Part shown: positions 35,060 through 46,451 of the stretch, piece after piece
Layout of the letters: each line of letters begins with the position of its first letter
How positions within the stretch are numbered: position 1 is the stretch's first letter
Assembly (NCBI GenBank): GCA_035079385.1
Contig: JAVHKY010000038.1
Coordinates: 1,798,001-1,862,000, forward strand
DNA: 64,000 nucleotides
Direction of reading: 5' to 3'
Origin: Aspidiotus rigidus
Taxonomy: Eukaryota; Arthropoda; Insecta; Hemiptera; Diaspididae
Notes under the pieces: generated by a model
Databases searched by the model: none
Seen by the model: the letters and a program-made list of their open reading frames with translations, nothing else
Told to the model about the DNA's origin: nothing
Position numbers and translations under genes: made by a program

Positions 35060-35399
35060 TAATGAATGACCGTAAACTTCAAAAACGGATCAATTCTAAA
35101 AAAATAATTTTGTAATATGTGCGGGCAGAGCCAAAAATAAAATAATTTTAAAAATAAACTTATTTTTTAGTTTTTTATTTTTTTATTTTTAATGTTTATT
35201 TTTTTCATTTTTTTTTTATTTTTAAATTTTTTCGACGCTTCTTAGTCTCTGACCTTATTTTATTATTTTATATAGAAAAATTTCTTGCTTTTATTATTTC
35301 GACTTGAACCTTTTGAGACTTTGGAATAATAGAAAAAATTTGTTACTGTTACGTTCTTGTGTCTCCCTCTCAAACTGATAATATGATGGAACGTAGTTT

Positions 35400-36445
35400 T
35401 GAAGAGTCCATCCAACTTGAAATTTCGACTCTTGAGCTATAATATGTATATCATAGAAGTGGGATTTGTAAAAACTCGCAGGTTCTTTAACGGAGTTAAA
35501 CGAGGGGTGGCAGGGAAGCTGTTTTATGGAGGATCAATGACGTCATCAGATTGTAACGTCACAAGGATAACCTATGACGTCATCAAATTGTGACGTTACA
35601 GATCTGGACTTTGGAGCTACATGTGATGGGAAGGGAACTTGTAAAAATTTCGACCTCCAAGCTGTGTATGATACAAGAGGGACTTGATAAAATCTTGACA
35701 TCCAAGCTATATATGATAGAAGGGTAGGAGGGAGACTTGGAAAACACAAAGTTGTACTACGACGTCATCAGACCCGGACTTGAGAGCTATGTAATAGCAG
35801 GGTAACTTGAAAAAACTGATCTATGACGTCATCAGATTGCGATATCGCACGAACGTCACAGGCCCTACCCCCAAGCTTTACATGAAAGGATGGGGAATTG
35901 AAAAAAAAAACTGATTTATGACGTCATCAAACGGTGACGTCACAGGCCTCGCCCCTCAAATTATAAATGATAGGAGGAGGACTTGAAACATCAAATTGTG
36001 ACGTCGCAGGCCCGAACTTTGGAGCTATATATAATAGGAGAGAACTTGAAAAAACTAATCTGTGACGTCACTGGCCCCGCCCCTCAAGCTATGTACGATA
36101 GGAGGGAACTTAAAAAGAAATCTAGTCTACGACTCATCAAATTGTGACGTCACAGGCCCGGATTTGGGAGCTGTATTGTATGTATAATAGGAGGGGAACT
36201 TATGACGTCAGAAGGCTGACCTACAATGTCATTAAACTGTGACGCGACGTCGCAGGACCCAACCCAAAGTTATATTTGATAGGAGGGGGACTTGGAAAAT
36301 CTGCGAGCTTCAAGCTTCGACGGACGGTGGACGGCGAACGTTTTCTTCGAAAACCCCCTGATAAAACAGGCTCCCTGCTAAAATTTCGACTCTCGGCCCT
36401 TAATAAATGATAGGAGGAGGACTTGGAAAGACGACGGCTTCCTTA
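35400..36445. repeat. Mixed minisatellite: 45-bp-type units with TGACGTCA blocks
   Basis: About ten irregular units of roughly 90-110 bp. Each joins 'gagctatatatgataggagg' and 'ggacttg-aaaa' (the 45-bp unit) to 'tgacgtcatcagattgtgac' and 'gtcacaggcccg'. E3-type ends are embedded at 35480-35530 ('taacggagttaaacgagg', then 'gaagctgttttatgg') and 36352-36385. A minus-strand frame at 35546-35749 is a by-product. Non-coding. Confidence 0.75.
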
Positions 36446-36485
36446 ACAAAGTTAAACGAGGGACACAGGGTTTTATATGTCAAAC
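36446..36485. mobile_element. E3-type outer hairpin joined to a PLE fragment
   Basis: 'ggcttccttaacaaagttaa' with 'acgaggga' then 'cagggttttat' (about 36431-36477) is the outer hairpin and end of family E3 in inverted order. PLE sequence begins directly after it. Confidence 0.5.
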
Positions 36486-36975
36486 TGGTTTTGGTATTGA
36501 GAATTTGAGTAAGCCTACGTTTGAAGTACAACGTCTCCTTTCGTTGGAGGACTTCCGAACCCTCTTTAGAACTGACCCCTGTCAATTAAATGATCGGCAG
36601 AAACTGACTCTCCCATTGTACCTTTCTCCCGCGTTGTTTCATGTTCGGTGACTCTGATTTGGAGTTGGCGGCTAGTCATCCCTCTAGTCTATATATGGAC
36701 TCCACCAGCCATCGGAATAGGGTCTTTTAATTCAACAAATAGACGTTTTACTGTAGTTGGATTATAAGAAGCTGGCCAAAATCCAAAAGGGTGGAGGATA
36801 CGATTCAACTGCAAGGAAACCTTACCTAGAAAAGGAAGTCCAGTGTCGTTTCCTACTATTATTGTGCGAATCCTGGGAGAAAAGTGTGTAGAATCAAGGC
36901 ACTTTCTTGTAAGCCTCCTACGAACCATAAAGTTGACTTGATTCACTCTAGCCAGGTGTTTCATCATCATCAAAC
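36486..36975 (-). pseudogene. Penelope-like element fragment: linker and decayed GIY-YIG domain
   Basis: The minus strand reads MKHLARVNQVN, FMVRRRLTRKCLDST, LPFLGKVSLQLNRILHPFGF, ASYNPTTVKRLFVELKDPIP (36973-36690). After stops and frame changes it continues TSRQLQIRVTEHE, then SADHLID and GSEVLQRKE-like pieces (36690-36486). The order matches residues 205-365 of the 415-codon frame at 45046-46293. The GVYKLEC and YIG boxes of the endonuclease are lost or scrambled, so only a relic remains. No RT palm is present. Confidence 0.8.
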
Positions 36976-37270
36976 ACCAGAAACTTTTTCCCTTTTGGAA
37001 CGATTTCGACTTCCGAACGGTATATGATAGGAGAAGACTTAGAAAAATTTGGACTCTTCGGGACTCTTTTTTAAAATTTAACTTTCAATAACCAAATCAA
37101 TTCGTTTTCCTGTTCTTTCTTATTTGAGAGTTTTTCGACGTATTTTTCACTGGGACTAATCCTAAGAGAATCATCACGAAGAATGTCAAAGTCTTTTGTC
37201 ACGCTTGATAACGTTGTCATCAGTAACCTTGACCTACTTTAGAATAGGGACCTGAAAAAATGTCGACGTT
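36976..37270. other. Unrecognised stretch with one 45-bp-unit relic
   Basis: 'gatttcgacttccgaacggt', then 'atatgataggagaagactta' near 37003-37040. Otherwise unrecognised. Confidence 0.4.
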
Positions 37271-37600
37271 CCCTACTTTCATTATAATAGGCCTATACTA
37301 AGTGTCTGATTTCATACATAGATTTATATTATACTAGGCCAATCATACCTTAACTTATGCTATACTAAACTAAAAGCAGTGTGCGTTCACCAGCTCTTTA
37401 GCTAGTTAGCATAACAGACTGTCAAAGGAGATCCTGATTTTGACTCTTGAAGCGTCAACCTTTATTATACTAGGCCCATCAACATACAGTATGCTGGGCT
37501 ATTTTAGGCCGGGCCTGACGTGCATTGTATCATGGCTTCATTCCTGTCCCTATACTGGGCTTATAAACTATATTAAGCCCGAGATACCGTACCTATACTA
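37271..37600. repeat. TACTAGGCCT-type repeats
   Basis: Repeated 'atactaggcc', 'tactaagtg', 'tactgggctta' and related words. The same family occurs at 17641-17940, 34610-34800 and 56790-56850. A plus-strand frame across it (37440-37763) has no motif. Confidence 0.5.
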
Positions 37601-39825
37601 TAGTCTTCATTTTCTAATGGTAGGTGATACAACAAAGTTTTTATCTTTCTCTCCCCCTTCTTTCTCTGCTTCTATTTCGCATCTCTTCCGGATCCCAACT
37701 AGTTCGGATCGGGGACTTATGTTAAGGGGACCTCACGACCGCGAAGTAGAAAATCAGGGGTAAGGATCAGCAAAGATATGAAACACCAATTCGTCTTGAG
37801 AAAAGAGAGTGGTTGGCTCAGATGAGTAACAGCTGCAATTCTGAGCAGGTGATTCTATAGACATGAAAAGTTGTACACATAATCACTGCACCTTCATAGC
37901 ACTTTTTAAGAATGCTTGAGGAAACTTTGATCCGGTAGAAACGAGGGATAGAAAAGGTGATGACAAAGTTTTCTATATTGATTATATTATTTATGTTATG
38001 TTCATGTCACGAGTTGATGATCCTTCAGCAGTTGCAGAGCTCGAGGAAAAAAGAAAAGAGTCTGCAGTCGATGAGAGACGCCGATCATCTTACATTCGCC
38101 AAGTTACCATTTTCTGATACAAAAGTGTACATATGCATGGGTGATGAGCGTATAAAACACCATATTACTAATAATGATTGAGAACTTCGAACGTGTGGGT
38201 ACAGATATCAATATGGAGAGATTTGACTCGATGACATGGTTCGTGGCGACGCAACGTACCAGAGCGATTATTATCCGCATCTAATGACGTGAAGTAAGCA
38301 TCTCATAAGCCCTCGGCGATACGTGCCGAAAATAAAATATGGTATCGGCGAGGATTCGCCTTTTTACTGTAGCAGTGCACGTGTGACACAATTTAGTATA
38401 TTATGGAAAGGTTTCGGTGTAATCTTTCCTAATCTTCGCGTGGTCTAATTTCAATTTACCGCTGCTATGATTCGTCCTCGCGACGCTCGATCGGCATCGA
38501 GAATGATAGGAAACCGCGTTTCAGAATGACGTTCGATTCGGTGTGTAAATCGCGTTTAAAACAAAAAAATTTAAACGAAAAAAAAAAAAAAAAAGAAAGA
38601 AACAATGAGATACAAAAATCTGATAGGCAATTAAATAGCAACAACAATATGGCTCAAAGTCTACGTGATAACTGTACCAGTGAGCATTAGTTTCAGGTGA
38701 CCTGTCAGAGAGTGTGCTCGCAGTATTTTTAGAGGTTTGCCACCGATTGAACTGCATAATGCGACCGCTAAAAAGTTTTAAAACGTTAATTCCTTCGCTG
38801 CATTCGCAGTTTAATTTAAATTACGCTGTAGAAAAAGCCATTGTACCATATTTCCTCGATATTGTTCACCGGGCAACGGTACCTATATTCTTTTCGAACT
38901 ATACTACGTTTCATGCATACTCGATGCAGACTACCTATATCGAACTGTGGGTCTTGAAATAAATTTTAGAGGTTCTGCGCTCTGTAACACAGTATCATCC
39001 GAACTGGCAGTACATCGTGAGAGCGGAAGGAACGGTCGCCGTCGTCTCGAAATTACTGCGGCTTCTTTCGAGAAACGCATACGATCGGTGAGCATTTTAG
39101 TCGAACGATTTTTCAGAAATTTATAGAAAATAAGTACTCGTGGATACGGGAGGATGGTCGCAGTGATGCGACGATGATCTTCTCAGAATCGTATTTGCAT
39201 ACTCGCTTCCTCCGACTCGAATCCGTCTCGTTTACATCAGGTTGTCGTTTTAAACGTGTAATTTTAGATAATGAAAACATCTTTAATTTATCCTTTTTTT
39301 TTTTCACGTATATACAGTGGCTCTATTGAAAGTATACACGCATAATGGTATGTTTGTGATTCACTCAAAAAAAAGATCGCATTTGATTGAGTAGCACGTC
39401 TGTAAGGCTAAATGTCAATAACTCATTTGATCGAAATATCCCAATTTTAGTTTTTACTGATTTCAGCCTCCTTTGAGGTTCATAAAGCTCTCATTATAGG
39501 AGAGCTCAGATGAGTTTTTTTCAAGGAAAGTTGAGGGCAACACAGAGTGAACTCACGAAGGGTTTGAATCAATAGAATTACGACTCACGATGACATGAAA
39601 CATCACAAACTAGCCCGGGACTAGACCCCATTGAGTATTCAGCCTATGCCGTCATTTTCAAAAGTCCTCATGTTGGTCAAGGTCCTTCAGGATATGGACG
39701 TGCCGTCAAAAGACTAAGCTCCCCCTTCTTCTGCTTGCTAGTACGCTGACGCCAACGAGTTAGGCTCAGGCTAGAAGAAGTGAGCAAGTAATTCAGGAAT
39801 TAGGGGATTGAGTTCAGCAAAGATA
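37601..39825. other. Unrecognised stretch
   Basis: Unique-looking AT-rich DNA. 'agcaaagatatgaaacac' near 37768 recurs next to the PLE 3' end at about 39815. Short frames lack motifs. Confidence 0.4.
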
Positions 39826-40006
39826 TGAAACAACGAGAAGGGAATACTCCGAAGAGGAGTAAATACTACAAACACCGCAGAAAATAAATAGAGCCGAGCA
39901 CTTTCGGTTAATAAACCATCATTGGGACTGAAATGAAAGCAGCTGACAAGAATGGAGAAGAAAAGGTTGATCGAACGAGGGTTCATAACGTGAGTCATAG
40001 ACAAGT

Positions 40007-40981
40007 TCAATCAAGCCATCTTCCGGACGGAACGTACGTGTTTAGCATAGTAATATCATCAGTATTGAGATGACGGATTATTTCTACGTGCTCGAGGGCA
40101 ATCCGTTTAAAGTATGAATTCTCCTTATGGAGGAGACTTGCGGATCCCTCACGGAAGCTATGACCGCTCTTGATCAAGTGATCTGATTCTCCCAAGCGTC
40201 TCCTTTTCCAGGCCTTCAGGTATTCGTCTAATCTCACCTTCATCTGGCGGCCGGTTTCACCAAGATAAAAACCTCTACAATCCCTGCATTCCAATTTATC
40301 AACACCACTCCTTTCATCCGCAGGTATACTGTCCTTTAACTTAACGAACAACCCTTTGAAGGTAGTGGGGTTGTAATAGGCCGGTCTGAAACCGAACGGG
40401 TGAAGGGCCCGACCCAATTCGGTAGAGAACCTCCGTAGAAAAGCAAGACTGACCCAACGCAATCTCCGATCACGGATCATGTCTCGGGGGAGGGAGGTGG
40501 TGGAATCGAGGCTTTTCCTCGCAATTTTTCTCCGAACCATCGCCTCGACATCAACATTGACACCATTCACTCTAGTCATGTGTTTCATAGTCGCCAACTC
40601 TTTTTTGAAAGCAGCCTGACTCAAAGGAAAGCGAGTCAATCTGTGGACTAAACTGTTAAAAGCTGCCAACTTATGAGCAACAGGACAGAATGAGGCTCCG
40701 CGGACTAAAACATCTATCGTGGTATCTTTTCTGTTTATTCCAAGCTCGTGGATCCCATCTCTAACTGAGACCGACAAATTCAAAAATTTGATCGTAGAGC
40801 CACCAACTTCCAAAGTAAATTGTATGGTAGATACCACCAAGGAGATCTGGATGACCAGTACAGAGAACGTCATCAACGTACCTGTGCCAGTAGTGTATAT
40901 GATTGAGTAACACCTGGCCCGAGGAGAAGAGGTCAAGTTCAAACTGCGAAATGAATATGAGGAAACCCAAAGGTGATCCAA
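40007..40981 (-). pseudogene. PLE linker and GIY-YIG endonuclease, with shifted RT palm
   Basis: The 324-codon minus frame carries FTLEVGGSTIKFLNLSVSVRDG, MTRVNGVNVDVEAMVRRK, LPRDMIRDRRLRWVSL, YYNPTTFKGLFVKLKDSIP, then VDKLECRDCRGFYLGETGRQM, the GIY-YIG core with YLG for YIG and VDK for GVY, and GHSFREGS and HKENSYFKRIALE. The YVDD box of the palm lies in the next frame (HRYVDDVLC, within 40970-40761), so a frameshift separates palm and linker. The CX2C pair (CRDC) and both downstream His survive. The C-terminus differs after LNTYVP. Inactive as one polypeptide. Confidence 0.85.
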
Positions 40982-40986
40982 GATCC

Positions 40987-41430
40987 CTATTTTATCAGGA
41001 ACTCGAGAAATTTCCCCTCGAATTTACAAAAATTCCAGAACCAACAGATATTTAAAACATTGAAAAATTCTTGGGATTCATTATGAGGGATATTGGAGTT
41101 GAAGAATAACTGGCCCATACGCTGCATGGTGGCATCTTTAGGGATAATTGGGAACAGTCCTACGACCTCACACGAGCAAAGGGTCACGCCCGGAGGCAAT
41201 TTTACATCCTTGAGAGCATCAGCCAAGGACACCGAATTCAAAACCGAATGGGGAGACTCATATTCAATACGGTTTTTGAACCAACGGTCAGGAATTTAGC
41301 AAGGAGGTAAGTGAGAGAGGAAACGAAAGAAACTACAGGTCGCATCGGAGTGTTCGTTCTGTGTACTTTAGGCAACCCATACAGAAGAGGAGGCGTAGGG
41401 TTAGGAACAAGGAGAGCTTTTTCCATAGCT
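40987..41430 (-). pseudogene. PLE reverse transcriptase, N-terminal half (two frames)
   Basis: The frame 41426-41238 reads PPLLYGLPKVHRTNTPMRPVVSF, the conserved PLE/telomerase-like RT block (YGLPK-HK ... RPIVS), followed by SSLTYLLAKFLT. The next frame, 41241-40987, reads DALKDVKLPPGVTLCSCEVVGLFPIIPKDATMQRM and FCKFEGKFLEF; the normal CSFDVVGLFP is changed to CSCEVVGLFP, so the first catalytic Asp is Glu here. At 40985 a stop and a small deletion remove the GIPIGSP block. Inactive by these changes. Confidence 0.85.
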
Positions 41431-42040
41431 GGGGGTCTAATAATAACCTCACAATTATTAATGACACTCCTGACTTCTTGACGTGGCCAGGGAAATTGAA
41501 ATTCTTGTTCTCTTTAGCCCCACACCAACTAGGTAATTCACATTAAGATGTTTTTCATTCAAAACGAAATCGAGTCAACAAGTCAAATCAGTAGGAAGGA
41601 ATTGGACAATTTCTTACCTTGAGTCAATTTCTTATAATATTGAATATGTTTATTGGTATAAATAAAATGAAAATAATTAGACAAACCCTTGTAGTTTATT
41701 CCGCTCACACGCTCGAGGAACCCAAAGCCTTGTGTGGTCCTGTCACCTCTGGCCGTTTATCTAAAAAATTCCACCACTACCGGGCCCGGGGTCAAAGCTC
41801 TTGATACTTGAAAAGAAAAAGCCTGAAGCCTAGTACAGTCACAAGGTCCAAAAAATTATTCTGAGGAACACTAGCAGTCCACTTTGTTGAAAGAGGGCTC
41901 TACAAATTCCTGGTACAAAAGAGCGAGAGAGGATCAATAACTTTGATGCTTAGAACTATTTAGGTAGCAGACTTCAATTCCAATAAAGGCAAAGCATCCG
42001 CTACTATGTATAATTTCTCCAAAGCTTGAATCCAAAGCAG
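41431..42040. other. Unrecognised stretch, perhaps more PLE 5' sequence
   Basis: Sequence upstream of the PLE RT blocks. It may hold further PLE N-terminal sequence, but I cannot read a conserved block. Confidence 0.35.
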
Positions 42041-42345
42041 TGTCTTGTCAGAATCTTGTCAGCATCTTGCCGGCGTCTTGTCGGTGACTTGTTAGCATCT
42101 TGTCATTGACTCGTCAGTATCTTGCCAGTGTCTTGACAGCATCTTGTCAGCGTTATGTCTGCATGTCGGTATCTTGTCAGTGTCTTGCTGTGTCTTGTTG
42201 AAGTCTTGTCAGCGTCTTTTTGGTGGCTTGTTGGTGTCTTGTCAACGTGTTGTCGTTGACTTGTCAGTATTTTGTCGGTGTTTTGTCAGCGTTATGTCTA
42301 TCTTGTTGGTGGATTGTCAGTGTCGTGTCTGTTATTGGTATTACA
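42041..42345. repeat. Minisatellite of about 10-21 bp ('cttgtcagcgt')
   Basis: More than 20 imperfect units around 'cttgtcagcgt', 'cttgtcggtga' and 'cttgccagtgt'. A few more occur near 42540-42590. The plus-strand frames of 60-77 codons here are by-products. Confidence 0.8.
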
Positions 42346-42950
42346 CACGCATACGTTCGCTCGCCAGCTTGCCTTAACTGCTCTCTGGTTTGTGTGAGCT
42401 AACGAGGATCGAGTCAACTCTACACGAGCAGTACAGGGTTGCCAACACGAATACAAGTAGCGTGCGTCAGGAACAAGATAGATGTGCCAGGCGCGCTGGT
42501 GTCTGTAGGCGTGCTGGTGTCGTAACAGTGTCAACACCTGTTCTTTGCGTGTTGTCGTTGACACATTGCTGTCTTGTCAGTGACTAGTCGATCCAGAAAA
42601 CAAACATGTAACAAAAAACTAAAATCCCTACAAAGAATTTTACAAATAGGAGTAATCTCGGCCTACAAGACGGTTTTTCATAAGAAGAAAAATATAATGG
42701 CGGGCATCTCTCAAGAAAATAATTGGACAGCAAAAATGAAAGATAAATCTGAAAATATTATTGAAAGAAGGAATTGAGCTATACAAATACAATGTAGACA
42801 TGATGAAAGCCTGGAAAGAACTAGCCAATAAATAAACAACAAAGTTAATACCAGCCAGATTAAAACAGAAAAAACTCATGAAATCTGTGGGGTATGCGGG
42901 AAATTGGAAGACACTCCGGACCATAAAGCACAGTAAAGACAGCAATCAGT
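42346..42950. other. Unrecognised stretch
   Basis: Short frames on both strands, no motif. Confidence 0.35.
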
Positions 42951-43797
<847 letters not shown>

Positions 43798-43980
43798 GGA
43801 GAATTTTCTAGCGCCAATAAATGAATCTGAATCGGGAAAACACGCGTAACTCACTGCCCCTGCTGCTCGTTGGCAGTCTGGGAACTTCAACAGACACGAC
43901 TTTCCAATCGGCTGAACGGCCTCGATCCTTCTCCTCGTTTACGAGTCAGACCTCAATGTTGTTCAAAGTCTCAGATGTAG

Positions 43981-44993
43981 CACGAATCCGTTCCTTTAAG
44001 TTACGGCTATCCATACTAAACAATAAAGAGGAATACTCCGACGTGGAGTAAAAAAAATGCAAACCGCAGAAAAAATGAAAATACGACGAGCGCTTTCGGT
44101 TAAACAACCATCTTCGAGCCTGAAATGAAAGCAACTGACGAACAAAAGAGAAGAACGAGGTATTAAGATCGTCCAAACGAGAAATCACGGTGTGAGTCAT
44201 AAACAAGTTCGATCAGGCCATCTTCCGGAATATACGAATTAAGAACAGTGATACCGTCAGTGTTGAGATGACGAATTATCTCTATATTCTCGAGGGCGAT
44301 ACGCTTACGGTAGGAATTCTCCTTATGGAGGAGCTTTTCGGATCCCTCACGGAAGCTGTGGCCACTGTTTATTAAGTGATCGGCGAAAGCTGACTCCCCC
44401 AAGTGTCCCTTCTTCCAAGACTTCAGGTGCTCAGCTACTCGAACTTTCATTTGGCGGCTGGTCTCACCAATATAAAAGCCTCCACAATCCTCACACTCCA
44501 ACTTATACACACCACTCCTCTCATCAACAGGTATGGGGTCCTTCAGTCTCACAAACAACCTCTTGACTGTGGTAGGGTTGTAAAACGCGGGTCTGAAGCC
44601 AAACAGGCGAAGGGCCCGACCCAATTGGAGGGAGAACTTCCCCAAGAAAGGGAGACTGATCCAACGCAAACGGCGATCACGGATCGTGTCTCGGGGGAGG
44701 GAGGTGGTGGAATCCAAGAGGCCCCTCGTAACTTTCCTCCGAACCATCACGTCAACATCAACATTGACCCCATTCACTCTGGCCAGGTGTTTTATTGTGA
44801 TTAACTCTTTCTTGAAGGCAGACTGACTCAAAGGAATACGAGTCAGTCTGTGAACTAGGCTATGAAAAGCAGCCATCTTGTGAGCAACAGGACCGAACGA
44901 ACCACCGTGGACTAAAACATCGGTCGTAGTATCTTTCCTGTAAATTCCAAACTTATGGATACCGTCTATTATAGAGATCGATAAATCCAAAAA
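43981..44993 (-). pseudogene. PLE, 5'-truncated inverted copy (linker plus GIY-YIG)
   Basis: The minus frame from 44993 (FLDLSIS) to the stop at 44163 encodes the same 276 residues as the C-terminal part of the plus copy, including GVYKLECEDC, FYIGET, ADHLIN and the end FSFGRS. It lacks the RT. The frame stays open upstream to 45113, but those first 40 codons are antisense to the plus copy's RT and are not PLE protein. The 3' untranslated region runs to 43981 and is about 35 bases longer than in the plus copy. An antisense plus-strand frame at 44403-44804 is a shadow. Confidence 0.9.
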
Positions 44994-46293
44994 TGATGTA
45001 AGCCTTCCCCCGGGAACGACCATCTGCTCGTTTGATGTTGTTGGTTTGTTCCCGAATATTCCTAAGGCTGCTACTATCCAGCGTATGGGTGAGCTACTCG
45101 TCAAAGCCAACATTCCTCATAGTGAGCTTCACGAATTCTTCGATCTTCTTAATACTTGCTGGTCCCCTAACTATTGTAAATTTGAAGGGAAATTTTTCGA
45201 GTTCCCTGACGAAGTAGGGATCCCCATTGGATCACCACTAGGCTCTCTCATATCCGAAATCTTCATGTCTAAGTTTGAACTTGACCTCTTTTCCTCGAAC
45301 CAGGTGTTACTTAATCATATTCATTATTGGCACAGGTACGTTGATGACGTTCTATGTACCTGGACTGGTCACCCAGATCTCCTTGGTGGGTTTCTGAGGT
45401 ATCTCAATTCCTGGTACCCTTCCATCAAATTTACGTTGGAAATAGGGGTATTTTCCATTAACTTTTTGGATTTATCGATCTCTATAATAGACGGTATCCA
45501 TAAGTTTGGAATTTACAGGAAAGATACTACGACCGATGTTTTAGTCCACGGTGGTTCGTTCGGTCCTGTTGCTCACAAGATGGCTGCTTTTCATAGCCTA
45601 GTTCACAGACTGACTCGTATTCCTTTGAGTCAGTCTGCCTTCAAGAAAGAGTTAATCACAATAAAACACCTGGCCAGAGTGAATGGGGTCAATGTTGATG
45701 TTGACGTGATGGTTCGGAGGAAAGTTACGAGGGGCCTCTTGGATTCCACCACCTCCCTCCCCCGAGACACGATCCGTGATCGCCGTTTGCGTTGGATCAG
45801 TCTCCCTTTCTTGGGGAAGTTCTCCCTCCAATTGGGTCGGGCCCTTCGCCTGTTTGGCTTCAGACCCGCGTTTTACAACCCTACCACAGTCAAGAGGTTG
45901 TTTGTGAGACTGAAGGACCCCATACCTGTTGATGAGAGGAGTGGTGTGTATAAGTTGGAGTGTGAGGATTGTGGAGGCTTTTATATTGGTGAGACCAGCC
46001 GCCAAATGAAAGTTCGAGTAGCTGAGCACCTGAAGTCTTGGAAGAAGGGACACTTGGGGGAGTCAGCTTTCGCCGATCACTTAATAAACAGTGGCCACAG
46101 CTTCCGTGAGGGATCCGAAAAGCTCCTCCATAAGGAGAATTCCTACCGTAAGCGTATCGCCCTCGAGAATATAGAGATAATTCGTCATCTCAACACTGAC
46201 GGTATCACTGTTCTTAATTCGTATATTCCGGAAGATGGCCTGATCGAACTTGTTTATGACTCACACCGTGATTTCTCGTTTGGACGATCTTAA
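44994..46293 (+). CDS. Penelope-like element RT (C-terminal half) and GIY-YIG endonuclease, 5'-truncated
   Basis: Open from the junction at 44995 (DVSLPPGTTICSFDVVGLFP) to the stop at 46293. There is no true start; the frame simply continues from the truncation, and counting from the TTG at 45046 gives 415 codons. On that count GIPIGSPLG is at 58-66 and the catalytic YVDD at 98-101. The linker follows, with ARVNGVNVDVDVMVRRK at 210-226 and LPRDTIRDRRLRW at 238-250. The endonuclease has GVY at 300-302, YIG at 313-315 and R at 319. CX2C (306-309) with H345 and H351 fits the zinc-binding pattern reported for PLE endonucleases. No frameshift or stop was seen. Full PLE proteins are around 700-1000 residues, so the N-terminal half is missing. 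In intact elements the endonuclease nicks the target and the RT primes there; activity here is unlikely without the RT N-terminus. The minus-strand frame 45652-46053 is a shadow. Confidence 0.9.
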
Positions 46294-46437
46294 TACCTCG
46301 TTCTTCTCTTTTGTTCGTCAGTTGCTTTCATTTCAGGCTCGAAGATGGTTGTTTAACCGAAAGCGCTCGTCGTATTTTCATTTTTTCTGCGGTTTGCATT
46401 TTTTTACTCCACGTCGGAGTATTCCTCTTTATTGTTT
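46294..46437 (+). other. PLE 3' untranslated region with hammerhead-like hairpin
   Basis: Contains GGTT-gttt-AACC (46347-46358) followed at once by GAAAG (46359-46363) and CGCTCG, and preceded by 'ctcgaaga'. The element ends in 'actccacgtcggagt', a 15-base dyad, then 'attcctctttattgttt'. The 39.9-kb minus copy preserves the hairpin and GAAAG box but not the first box (caatga). The arrangement resembles the CTGANGA-stem-GAAA core of hammerheads reported in PLE terminal repeats, with a damaged first box. Confidence 0.5.
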
Positions 46438-46451
46438 AGTCTCAGATGTAG

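Larger units (their letters stand above)
33818..35377. mobile_element. Fold-back element with arms of about 150 bp
   Basis: Left arm from 'cagtttgagagggagacaca' (33818) through 'gtctcagaaggttcaagtcg' and 'tatataaaataatg' to about 33965. The right arm (about 35230-35377) is its inverted copy, ending in 'tgtctccctctcaaactg'. The arms are highly similar. It overlaps the E3-type element at 33655-34978, so the two are nested or rearranged. T-rich tracts line the inner sides of both arms. No coding sequence. Confidence 0.7.
39826..41430 (-). mobile_element. Penelope-like element, frameshifted copy
   Basis: Reading the minus strand from 41426: RT fingers, palm, linker, GIY-YIG endonuclease and 3' untranslated region ending near 39826 in a palindromic 'actcc(t/a)c-t-cggagt'-type terminus shared with the 45-kb copies. 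At least three frame changes separate the blocks (near 41240, 40985 and 40860). A 3' region matching 44018-44160 holds the hairpin GGTT-tatt-AACC followed by GAAAG. The 5' end is not clear. Confidence 0.85.
43967..46451. mobile_element. Head-to-head pair of Penelope-like elements with 14-bp target duplication
   Basis: The 14-bp word agtctcagatgtag occurs at 43967-43980 and 46438-46451, immediately outside the two outward-facing 3' ends. Between them a minus-strand copy (43981-44993) and a plus-strand copy (44994-46437) meet at their truncated 5' ends. The arms 44016-44993 and 45463-46439 are inverted copies, identical in translation over 276 codons. The single-copy spacer (44994-45462) holds the RT palm of the plus copy. 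PLEs are known to leave variable target duplications and inverted or partial-tandem copies, so one insertion event is the simplest reading. Confidence 0.9.

Noticed and set aside
35400..36445. Regulatory enhancer cluster of CRE sites
   Set aside because: The TGACGTCA copies are locked in a minisatellite unit, so their number reflects amplification; regulatory use is untested.
44403..46053. Two identical 133-codon frames antisense to the PLE copies
   Set aside because: Both are shadows of the PLE endonuclease coding strand; no motif of their own.
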